The notes under the pieces: generated by a model
The model's database searches: none
What the model saw: only the letters and a program-made list of their open reading frames with translations
Told to the model about the DNA's origin: nothing
Source of the DNA: Candidatus Electronema nielsenii
GTDB taxonomy: Bacteria; Desulfobacterota; Desulfobulbia; Desulfobulbales; Desulfobulbaceae
Direction: 5' to 3'
Length of the DNA: 5,339 bases
Assembly: GCA_026122915.1 (NCBI GenBank)
Contig: JAGIXO010000109.1
Span: 1 to 5,339 of the forward strand
Translations under genes and position numbers: made by a program
Part shown: positions 1 to 4,866 of the stretch, in pieces
Layout of the letters: the number at the start of each line of letters is the position of its first letter
Numbering within the stretch: position 1 is the first letter of the stretch

Positions 1-65
1 AGGTTCAGGTCTCGGCCTCGCGTTCCTTTGTCGATGCTGCTTGCCCTCTCTTTTGCACTTCCCTG

Positions 66-92
66 TTGCCTCGCGCAGTTCTTTGTTATAAG
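66..92 (+). promoter_or_regulatory. Possible promoter of the rdgC-like operon
   Basis: An extended -10 element, TG-T-TATAAG, lies at 84-92, with a weak -35-like TTGCCT at 66-71 separated by only 15 bp. Transcription would start near 99 and leave a leader of about 65 nt before the ATG at 164. The first 163 bases hold no gene that I can recognise. A small inverted repeat, CGGCC (116-120) with GGCCG (129-133), lies in the leader and could be a weak hairpin. The promoter call rests mainly on the extended -10 and is tentative. Confidence 0.3.
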
Positions 93-163
93 GTTCGGGA
101 CGGATTTCTTTCTGGCGGCCCTTTCTCAGGCCGAACACATCTTTTCTGAAAAGGACAAGTTAT

Positions 164-769
164 ATGGGTCTCTTAGCAGGCAGCGCATCCTTCACCCGGT
201 TCATGGTGAAAGGCGAGCTTCCCGACAATACCTGGGATTTCATTGCGGAGCAGGTAACGAAGCACAGTTTCAAGGACATCGACGATACCCTTGACGAACT
301 TTCCATCGGCTGGGTTTCGGTGGGCGATATGTTTGATTCCAGATTTGCCTACGGCTCCTATGCTGCTGGCGATTACGTGACGCTAGCCCTGCGAGTGGAT
401 GAGCGCAAGGTTTCCGGTGCGGTGTTGAAAAAGTTCGCAACCAAGGAAGAGGCGCGGATTAAAGAGGAAAAGGAGCTGCGCCGCCTCAGTCGTACTGTCC
501 GCTTAGAGATTAAGGAGCGGATCAAGACCGAGCTGATGCGGAAATCACCGCCTGTGCCTGCGGTGTATGACTTCTGCTGGAACGTGCAAAAAGGGACTGT
601 GCTGTTCTTTTCCAATGGCCGCAAGCCGCTGGCTTTACTGGAAGAGCTGTTCAAAGAGACCTTCGGCCTTTCTTTGGTCATGCAGGTGCCTTGGAACAGT
701 GCGCTTCAGCTCCTTGATGAAAAAACAGTAGCCAAGCTCGATAGCCTCCAGCCCGCATCCTTACTTTAA
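164..769 (+). CDS. rdgC: Short RdgC-family recombination-associated protein
   Basis: This 201-aa protein resembles the core of RdgC, a DNA-binding protein. In E. coli RdgC forms a ring-shaped dimer around double-stranded DNA and restrains RecA-dependent recombination. The similarity I recognise runs from the GWVS segment (residues 49-52, matching the GWVSP region of RdgC), through a charged helical stretch (about 84-127, rich in Lys, Glu and Arg), to the strand-rich end around GTVLFFSNGRKP (144-155). There the family also has a hydrophobic strand followed by a helix. E. coli RdgC is about 303 aa, so this is a compact version lacking roughly the last third. The end looks natural rather than broken, because a second gene follows after 16 bp. 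The ATG is chosen because AAGGA (151-155) sits 8 nt upstream. The family call comes from remembered sequence resemblance, and RecA inhibition here is inference. Confidence 0.72.
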   Translation: MGLLAGSASFTRFMVKGELPDNTWDFIAEQVTKHSFKDIDDTLDELSIGWVSVGDMFDSRFAYGSYAAGDYVTLALRVDERKVSGAVLKKFATKEEARIKEEKELRRLSRTVRLEIKERIKTELMRKSPPVPAVYDFCWNVQKGTVLFFSNGRKPLALLEELFKETFGLSLVMQVPWNSALQLLDEKTVAKLDSLQPASLL

Positions 770-785
770 CCCCAAGGCGAACACG

Positions 786-1340
786 ATGGACTTACTTGAT
801 CTGATCGAAGAAAAACGCTTTCTCGGCCAAGAGTTCCTGATCTGGCTTTGGTGCAAGTCTGAGGAACGGGGCGGCAGCATTGATCTGCCCGGCAGAGGTA
901 CCGTGCCGGTGGTCTTTGAGAAACACATGCTGTTAGAATGCGGTGCAGGCCCGGAGTGCGAAAAGTTAGTCTGTAGGGGCTTGATGACTGAGCTGAAAGA
1001 GGCCCGCGCTGGTCTTGCTTTAGGCAAACGGCCCGAACAGGCGCGGCTGAAAATCGGCAGCGAGGAACGTGAATACAGCTTCACCCTGAGCGCATCTACC
1101 TTGGAATTCCGCAGCATGAAGTTGCCGGCCACTGCTGGGGCTGATGACGGCGGCAGCAATGAGCGCGAAGGTCTGGAAGGGCAAATTCTGGAGCGTGTTG
1201 CCCTGCTGGAAGAAGGCATTGATTTGGTCAACGAGCTGTTCCGCCTCTTTATGCAAATCCGCACCTCAGAACGCTGGAACGACGAGCTGCTCCGGCTACG
1301 GCGGTGGATCAGCAGCGGCGCGGATATGGCCGTGGCGTAA
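786..1340 (+). CDS. Uncharacterised protein co-transcribed with the RdgC-like gene
   Basis: I do not recognise a characterised family for this 184-aa protein. It appears soluble, with no signal peptide or membrane segment. The N-terminal part (1-25) is a likely amphipathic helix rich in Leu, Ile, Glu and Trp, including WLWC at 20-23. A probable beta-rich middle follows (about 38-112), with three cysteines at C52, C58 and C63. Next comes a Gly/Asp/Glu linker around 116-130. The C-terminal segment (about 130-175) has the periodicity of a long charged helix or coiled coil. AAGG at 774-777 lies 8 nt before the ATG. The 16-bp gap from the RdgC-like gene, on the same strand and ahead of a shared terminator, indicates one operon and suggests partnership in the same DNA transaction. 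A remembered co-occurrence with short RdgC genes in related bacteria supports this only loosely. Confidence 0.8.
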   Translation: MDLLDLIEEKRFLGQEFLIWLWCKSEERGGSIDLPGRGTVPVVFEKHMLLECGAGPECEKLVCRGLMTELKEARAGLALGKRPEQARLKIGSEEREYSFTLSASTLEFRSMKLPATAGADDGGSNEREGLEGQILERVALLEEGIDLVNELFRLFMQIRTSERWNDELLRLRRWISSGADMAVA

Positions 1341-1362
1341 TTTCACTGTACGCTGAAAAGCA

Positions 1363-1390
1363 AAAGGCCAGATGTTTCCATCCGGCCTTT
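1363..1390. terminator. Bidirectional intrinsic terminator between convergent genes
   Basis: AAAGGCC (1363-1369) pairs perfectly with GGCCTTT (1384-1390). An inner GATG/CATC stem (1371-1374 with 1379-1382) closes a 4-nt TTTC loop, with one A/C mismatch between the two stems. T-rich sequence follows on both strands: TTTCTTC to the right, and TTTTGCTTTTC when read leftward. It lies between the stop of the 184-aa gene (1340) and the stop of the carbonic anhydrase gene (1414), so it can end both transcripts. Confidence 0.78.
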
Positions 1391-1413
1391 CTTCATCTCA
1401 GGGGAGAGGGCAA

Positions 1414-2256
1414 TTAGTTGTGCTTCTCTTCCTTCTTGCCTTCTTCCTTATGCTCTTCTTTCTTGTCGCCGTGCTCCTCGTGGCCTTTGCCTTCGTCAGC
1501 CATCGCTTGCATCTGCCGTTTCGGGTCTTTCTCAACATCAGCCAGAATGGTACTTACCTTCTCTTCTGGCAGCCATTCAACCTTGCCGGTGCTTACGTCA
1601 TAAATGGCACCAACTACTTTGACTTTGCCGCCCTTGACCATCTCGCGCACTTTCGCGCTCTTTATGAACAGATCATGCACGCTCTGCCAGACGTTCTCAA
1701 CAATAGCGATAGGAACGATATCCTTCTCCTCAGCCTTGGGATTCTGCGCTATGGCCCGCTTGACCGCAGGCTCAATATTATCAACCAGCGGCGGGATGTT
1801 GATCTCCAACGGATGGCCATGTCCCTCTACGGCTGCGGTCACAGCTTTGACTGCACCGCACTGGGTGTGGCCCATCACGACAAAGAGCGGGGTGTTAACA
1901 TGAGCCAAGCCGTACTCGATAGAGCCTGCCTCGTCAGTGTCAACCACGTTGCCAGCCACCCGGATGATGAAGGTGTCCATGATGCCTTCGTCAAAAATAC
2001 GTTCGACCGGCACTCTGGAATCTGAACAGGAGATAATGGTTGCATGGGCATGTTTGCCCTGATCTTCATTGCCCGCCTGAATCAGCCGAGCCGCGTCAGT
2101 GTGCGGGTGCATAGACTTGCCGCTAACGAAACGCTCGTTGCCTTCTTTGAGCTTGGTCAATGCCTGATCTGCGGTTAGGTCAGTGGCAAAAGCAGGTGTG
2201 GCAGCCAGAGCCAGCAGGCAGGCCCCAAGAACAGTCTTGATAACTCCTCGTTTCAT
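1414..2256 (-). CDS. Periplasmic beta-class carbonic anhydrase with His/Glu/Lys-rich tail
   Basis: This 280-aa enzyme should catalyse reversible hydration of CO2 to bicarbonate. The beta-class active site is complete: CSDSR at 77-81 supplies Cys77 and the Asp79-Arg81 dyad, and GHTQCGAV (129-136) supplies His130 and Cys133 as the other zinc ligands. RVAGNVVD (99-106) and the IEYGL segment (113-117) are also typical. An export signal is clear: KR at 2-3, a hydrophobic core to about residue 19, and likely cleavage after AFA (residue 24), which places the enzyme in the periplasm. Residues 255-280 form a tail beyond the usual fold with 9 Glu, 7 Lys and 4 His. The frame extends 30 codons upstream to a TTG. 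The ATG at 2256 is preferred because AGGAG lies 6 nt before it and the signal peptide begins there. The gene is monocistronic, with its own promoter and a shared terminator. Its physiological role, such as CO2/bicarbonate exchange or pH control, is inference. Confidence 0.95.
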   Translation of the reverse strand: MKRGVIKTVLGACLLALAATPAFATDLTADQALTKLKEGNERFVSGKSMHPHTDAARLIQAGNEDQGKHAHATIISCSDSRVPVERIFDEGIMDTFIIRVAGNVVDTDEAGSIEYGLAHVNTPLFVVMGHTQCGAVKAVTAAVEGHGHPLEINIPPLVDNIEPAVKRAIAQNPKAEEKDIVPIAIVENVWQSVHDLFIKSAKVREMVKGGKVKVVGAIYDVSTGKVEWLPEEKVSTILADVEKDPKRQMQAMADEGKGHEEHGDKKEEHKEEGKKEEKHN

Positions 2257-2316
2257 TGTCTTCTCCTGAAGATTATTGTACTGAGATTTTCTCAAACGTT
2301 GCATAAAGAATGATTC

Positions 2317-2344
2317 GGCGACCTCTACTTCTGTAGAGACCGCC
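2317..2344 (-). promoter_or_regulatory. 5' UTR hairpin of the carbonic anhydrase mRNA
   Basis: In the leftward transcript, bases 2344 to 2333 (GGCGGUCUCUAC) pair with 2328 to 2317 (GUAGAGGUCGCC) around an AGAA loop. This gives an uninterrupted 12-bp stem that includes two adjacent G-U wobbles. On the opposite strand those two positions would be A/C mismatches, so the structure favours RNA from this strand. It starts about 6 nt after the predicted transcription start and about 60 nt before the start codon. It could protect the 5' end of the mRNA or bind a regulator. No known riboswitch family is recognised. Confidence 0.55.
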
Positions 2345-2356
2345 AAATGCTGATAG

Positions 2357-2387
2357 TATATAACACAGAAAGAGAGGGGATTGTCAA
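2357..2387 (-). promoter_or_regulatory. Promoter of the carbonic anhydrase gene
   Basis: A perfect -35 TTGACA (2387 to 2382) is followed, after a rather long 19-bp spacer, by the -10 TATATA (2362 to 2357). The -10 is preceded by TGT, making an extended -10 that can compensate for the spacing; reading TTATAT instead gives an 18-bp spacer. Transcription would start near 2350 and give a leader of about 94 nt, upstream of the ATG at 2256. The TTG at 2346 would then lie almost at the transcript end, which further argues against it as the start codon. Confidence 0.65.
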
Positions 2388-2415
2388 GCCGAGAACAACA
2401 GAATTTTAATCATGC

Positions 2416-2457
2416 AGCGGGATTCTTCCTCTAATACAGGAGGAAAAGAATCCCGCT
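2416..2457 (-). terminator. Hairpin terminator after the 43-aa lipoprotein gene
   Basis: AGCGGGATTCTT (2416-2427) and AAGAATCCCGCT (2446-2457) are perfect 12-bp complements. An inner CCTC/GAGG stem (2428-2431 with 2440-2443) follows, with a 2-nt AA bulge. The hairpin lies 10 nt after the stop codon of the 43-aa gene, as expected for a terminator. The U tract on the leftward transcript is weak, with AU-rich sequence only several bases later. The rightward strand has TTTGTT directly after the stem. It also separates that gene from the carbonic anhydrase promoter. Confidence 0.55.
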
Positions 2458-2467
2458 TTGTTACATC

Positions 2468-2599
2468 TTAATACGCTTTCTGCTCTGGGCTGTTGGACGG
2501 AGCAGAAGACTTACGAGGTGCCTCTTGGTGATATACCGTACAACCAGAGAAGAGGCAAGCTGCAAGCAACAGGACGAGGGACATTTTCAGTGCGTTCAT
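2468..2599 (-). CDS. Small lipoprotein, 43 aa
   Basis: This is a very short gene of unknown function. The product starts MNALKM, then has a hydrophobic core (residues 7-17), and a good lipobox, LFSGC, with the lipidated cysteine at position 20. The mature part is only 24 residues, polar and rich in Ser and Pro (TVYHQEAPRKSS and onward), ending KAY. AGGA lies 8 nt before the ATG. The gene has its own candidate promoter (2664-2693) and is followed closely by a strong hairpin, which together support expression. Mature lipopeptides of this size are known in envelope-stress and lysis-type proteins, but I see no specific match. Lipidation and membrane anchoring are predicted from the lipobox. Inner versus outer membrane cannot be decided, although position +2 is Thr rather than Asp, which does not suggest inner-membrane retention. 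Confidence 0.7.
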   Translation of the reverse strand: MNALKMSLVLLLAACLFSGCTVYHQEAPRKSSAPSNSPEQKAY

Positions 2600-2663
2600 G
2601 ATTATAATCCTGAAAGAGAGTGAGCACAAAGCAGACGTTCCCTTATGGATACGTCATTTGATC

Positions 2664-2693
2664 AATATACTGCGGCTGTCGCTTCTTCTTCAA
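2664..2693 (-). promoter_or_regulatory. Promoter of the 43-aa lipoprotein gene
   Basis: TTGAAG (2693 to 2688) and TATATT (2669 to 2664) are separated by 18 bp and match the housekeeping -35 and -10 at 4 and 5 of 6 positions. Transcription would start near 2657, about 58 nt before the ATG at 2599. The site lies just downstream of a terminator hairpin, consistent with a separate transcription unit. Confidence 0.5.
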
Positions 2694-2721
2694 GCATTTT
2701 TTACACACAGCCTTGAATAGA

Positions 2722-2754
2722 AAGGGCTGCATCAGAAAGTTCAACGCAGCCCTT
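2722..2754 (-). terminator. Hairpin terminator after the 37-aa lipoprotein gene
   Basis: AAGGGCTGC (2722-2730) and GCAGCCCTT (2746-2754) form a perfect 9-bp GC-rich stem with a 15-nt loop. On the leftward transcript the stem ends in UUU followed by CUAUUC, a short U tract. It begins 9 nt after the stop codon of the 37-aa gene (2764) and probably ends the transcript carrying the 199-, 89- and 37-aa lipoprotein genes. Confidence 0.65.
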
Positions 2755-2763
2755 GGCTCTGAC

Positions 2764-2877
2764 CTAACGCCTGTGGTGCCTATAGGGAGGGTGATGAGGC
2801 GGTGGCGGAAAATAGCAGCCACCGAGAATTCCGGCAACAAGAGCTAAGAAAATCAGTTGACTGATATATCTCTTCAT
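2764..2877 (-). CDS. Micro-lipoprotein, 37 aa, His/Pro/Arg-rich
   Basis: An extremely short gene with clear translation and export signals. AGGAG lies 6 nt before the ATG. The N-terminus is MKRY with a hydrophobic core (residues 8-18), and the lipobox ILGGC puts the lipidated cysteine at 21. The mature peptide is only 17 residues: the cysteine, YF, four prolines, then a mix of His, Pro, Tyr and Arg ending RR, with four His in all (28, 29, 34, 35). It starts Cys-Tyr-Phe-Pro, like the Cys-Tyr-Tyr-His-Pro of the upstream 89-aa protein, which hints at common ancestry. It lies 57 bp after that gene with no terminator or good promoter between, so the two are probably co-transcribed. The function is unknown. 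The His/Pro-rich peptide could bind metal or peptidoglycan, but neither is shown. Confidence 0.7.
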   Translation of the reverse strand: MKRYISQLIFLALVAGILGGCYFPPPPHHPPYRHHRR

Positions 2878-2934
2878 GATTCTTCTCCTGTGTTGTGATG
2901 AAGAACGCGACTACAATGGGCATCGCAGCGATTC

Positions 2935-3204
2935 TTACCGATAATGATGATAATTACGGTAAGGATCATGACGGTACGTGCGGTAATGACGAGGAGCGTA
3001 ACGGTAATCGTAATGACGATATGAACGCCGAGACGGTGCAATTCGGATACTTGGCTCGGAAGGAACCACAACATACGATTCATACGACTGGACATCAGGC
3101 ATCACGACTGCCGCTGGGGAAGGTAGTGGGTGATAGTAGCAGCCGTTCATGCTCAATATGCCAATGAGAGCGGCAAGGCCCAACAGTATTTTTTTGGTAT
3201 TCAT
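2935..3204 (-). CDS. Lipoprotein, 89 aa, with Tyr/Arg/His-rich C-terminal tail
   Basis: The product has a signal peptide (KK at 4-5, hydrophobic core 6-18) and a lipobox-like SMNGC ending at Cys22; Asn at -2 is unusual but tolerable. The mature part begins YYHPLPSP, continues through a Val/Ser/Pro-rich linker (about 31-57), and ends in a striking basic aromatic tail. In residues 61-89 there are 9 Tyr, 7 Arg and 5 His, in patterns such as YRHYDYRY and RNYHHYR. GGAGG lies 4 nt before the ATG. The gene follows the 199-aa lipoprotein gene after 70 bp and precedes the 37-aa gene by 57 bp, suggesting one transcript. I do not recognise a characterised family. Tails of this kind may bind metals, polyanions such as LPS or nucleic acid, or cell wall, but all of these are guesses. 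The DNA of the tail is low in complexity, so its length may vary between strains. Confidence 0.8.
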   Translation of the reverse strand: MNTKKILLGLAALIGILSMNGCYYHPLPSPAAVVMPDVQSYESYVVVPSEPSIRIAPSRRSYRHYDYRYAPRHYRTYRHDPYRNYHHYR

Positions 3205-3274
3205 AAGACCTCCAGATGAAGGTTGTACAGAAAGAACTACTTGTTTTTCATGTCACATACAGCAAAAGTCTGCC

Positions 3275-3874
3275 TCAGTACCACCACGTTGGCCCCATAT
3301 ACACGGGCGTACTGATCCGCGTCGTCGGGAATGTGGAGTAATAATAACTTGATGAGGGTACGGTTATACGCTGCTGAGGATAATAGATTGACCGACTCGG
3401 CATGACCGAATTCTGCCAGCTGCTTTGTTGCCAAGGCACGTAGATACCGGGCGATGGACGCTTGAAGGGATAATACTGCTCGGTCGGATAGGGTATGGGC
3501 TGCATCGGCGGCGTAGTGAAAGCTGGCCCAGAATACCAATCGCCGTAATATCTTGTTCTGTTTTGTCGAGGCCGATAAACCGGGATCGTAGTGTAAGAAT
3601 TCGTCGTGTACGAATTATATCGAGTTGTTGGATACGTTGTTGGATAATAGGTTATCGGTGACGTGTATGATGTTGTTGAAGGTGCTTCAATCCATGTTTC
3701 TTCCGGCTGAATCGTGCGGATAGACGAGAAGGAACGGTTGGGGTAGGAGGTATATTTATAAACCGTTGTTGATGAGCTTTGTCCGTATTCTGGGAAGGAA
3801 TTGGTGTAAGGCTGACAGCCGTTCAGGATAACGGCGGAACAAACAACAGTAGCAAAGGAAAACAGCTTATTCAT
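3275..3874 (-). CDS. Tyr/Pro/Ser/Thr-rich lipoprotein, 199 aa
   Basis: No family is recognised. A signal peptide (MNKLF, hydrophobic core to residue 18) ends in the lipobox-like ILNGC with Cys20 as lipid site; Asn at -2 is shared with the 89-aa neighbour. The mature 180 residues are extremely aromatic, with 27 Tyr overall and 6 Trp, and rich in Pro, Ser and Thr with few acidic residues. Short degenerate tandem repeats are visible: YPTTYPTT (77-84) and NSYTT twice (87-96). The end is PTWWY. The composition predicts an extended or disordered surface protein rather than an enzyme. The frame opens at a GTG at 3883, but the ATG at 3874 is preferred because GGAG lies 8 nt upstream and the signal peptide begins there. 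It follows the permease gene after 140 bp, so it probably has its own promoter. An AT-rich TATATA (3893-3898) is present there, but no convincing -35/-10 pair was found. Confidence 0.8.
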   Translation of the reverse strand: MNKLFSFATVVCSAVILNGCQPYTNSFPEYGQSSSTTVYKYTSYPNRSFSSIRTIQPEETWIEAPSTTSYTSPITYYPTTYPTTRYNSYTTNSYTTIPVYRPRQNRTRYYGDWYSGPAFTTPPMQPIPYPTEQYYPFKRPSPGIYVPWQQSSWQNSVMPSRSIYYPQQRITVPSSSYYYSTFPTTRISTPVYMGPTWWY

Positions 3875-4014
3875 ATATCTCACTCCGCGTCATATATACA
3901 ATTAAAACAAAACATGCTCATTACGTTCCGGTAGTGTAAAGGAGTTCCCAGAAACTTGCAAGCCTTTTCTCTCTTGGCAATGCTGCTCACTGAGTAATAG
4001 CCTCTTTTTTCTTT

Positions 4015-4866
4015 TCAAGTTCGGCCCCCCGTTCGTTTTCTGTCCAAAGCTAAACTGAGCAAATAAGCTCCAGTGGCAAGCACAATAATTACCGAGCCGC
4101 TGGGCAGATTGAGGTAAAAACTGGCCCCTAATCCAGCGGTGATGAAGGCTGCGCAGAAGAAAGCAGCAAGAAGCATCATCTGCCGGATGCTGGCAGCAAA
4201 ATTGCCAGCAATGGCCGCAGGTAAGGTAAGTAGAGCAATCACCATGATGATGCCGACGATGCGGATCAATAAGACGATGGTTAATGCGGTCAGACAAAGC
4301 AAAAGCAGATGCAGCCACTGGGTGCGTACTCCCCGTAGCAACGTGTATTCCTCGTCAAAGCAAATAGCTAAGAGCTTATTATAGAAAATACCCACCACTG
4401 CTAAGATGACCAGATCAAGGGCAGCGACAAAGAAGATGTCCTGCTTGGTAATCAGCAGGATATTGCCGAAAAGATACGAGTTGGGATCAAAGTAGCCCGG
4501 CGTGGCAGCAATGAAAAGATAGCCAATAGACATCCCGCCTGACCAAAGCGCACCGATGATCGAGTCTTCCCGCTGTCCAGCATGACGGCTGACTTGGGCA
4601 AGGATCACCGCCGAGAGTAGGGCGACAATTACTGCGCCGGTCATGGGAGTGAACCATGAGATACCGGCCACGGTCTGCAAATACAGTCCGCCGCCAATAC
4701 CCGCCAAGATGCAATGTGAAATAGCACCGGCAATGTAGCTGATCCGTCGCACCACCACGAATGTGCCGATGATGCCAAAGGAAATCGAGGCCAGCAGGCC
4801 AGTGAGCAAACCGTAGCGGAGGAACGGCAGATCAGGGTCAGTCAGGGCGGCAAACAGCTCAGTCAT
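4015..4866 (-). CDS. znuB: Zn/Mn-type ABC transporter permease (ZnuB family)
   Basis: This 283-aa membrane protein is the permease of a divalent-metal importer of the ABC-3 (ZnuB/MntB/TroC) family. It moves metal delivered by a periplasmic binding protein through the inner membrane. Eight or so hydrophobic segments cover most of the sequence. Family motifs are visible: RRISYIAGAISHCILAGIG (40-58), where His51 occupies the conserved His of the usual GDALSH-type motif; YLFGNIL (131-137); and RIVGIIMVIALLTLPAAIA (202-220). The length fits the family. An alternative ATG 11 codons upstream (4899) lacks a ribosome site, whereas AAGGA lies 7 nt before the ATG at 4866. With this start the gene overlaps the ATPase stop by 8 bp, a sign of translational coupling. 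Zinc is the likeliest substrate by resemblance and by the adjacent zinc enzyme, but manganese or iron cannot be excluded from the permease alone. Confidence 0.92.
   Translation of the reverse strand: MTELFAALTDPDLPFLRYGLLTGLLASISFGIIGTFVVVRRISYIAGAISHCILAGIGGGLYLQTVAGISWFTPMTGAVIVALLSAVILAQVSRHAGQREDSIIGALWSGGMSIGYLFIAATPGYFDPNSYLFGNILLITKQDIFFVAALDLVILAVVGIFYNKLLAICFDEEYTLLRGVRTQWLHLLLLCLTALTIVLLIRIVGIIMVIALLTLPAAIAGNFAASIRQMMLLAAFFCAAFITAGLGASFYLNLPSGSVIIVLATGAYLLSLALDRKRTGGRT

Noticed and set aside
1..138. Leftward open frame from a GTG at 138 to the window edge, encoding a basic hydrophilic sequence
   Set aside because: It stays open for about 46 codons but has only a weak ribosome site and no recognisable motif, and its context beyond the left edge is unseen. 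It could be the start of a divergent gene, but this is not supportable from this window.
28..294. Rightward frame of 88 codons overlapping the start of the RdgC-like gene
   Set aside because: It overlaps the better-supported gene by 131 bases in another frame and has no ribosome site. The hydrophobic start looks like chance translation of a T-rich stretch.
1372..2025. Long rightward frame of 217 codons opposite the carbonic anhydrase gene
   Set aside because: It is an antisense shadow of a gene with a complete active site and has no ribosome site of its own.
2257..2346. Thirty-codon upstream extension of the carbonic anhydrase frame, starting at TTG
   Set aside because: The ribosome site and the signal peptide both point to the ATG at 2256, and the predicted transcription start lies almost at the TTG.
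2351..2367. Zur-like operator around the carbonic anhydrase -10 region
   Set aside because: One half resembles TGTTATA of the enterobacterial Zur site, but the other half matches only about four of seven positions. The resemblance is expected for any AT-rich -10 region.
2643..2840. Leftward 65-codon frame containing a Cys-x2-Cys and lysine-rich end
   Set aside because: It overlaps the 37-aa lipoprotein gene in another frame and runs through its terminator. It has no ribosome site and no signal sequence.
2895..3167. Rightward 90-codon frame rich in Asn and Asp
   Set aside because: It is the antisense reading of the Tyr/Arg/His-rich tail of the 89-aa lipoprotein. The minus-strand frame has the signal peptide and ribosome site.
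3943..3956. Small inverted repeat AGTTC-CCAG-AAACT between the permease and the 199-aa lipoprotein gene
   Set aside because: The stem has four pairs plus one wobble and no U tract. It is too weak to call a terminator or operator.
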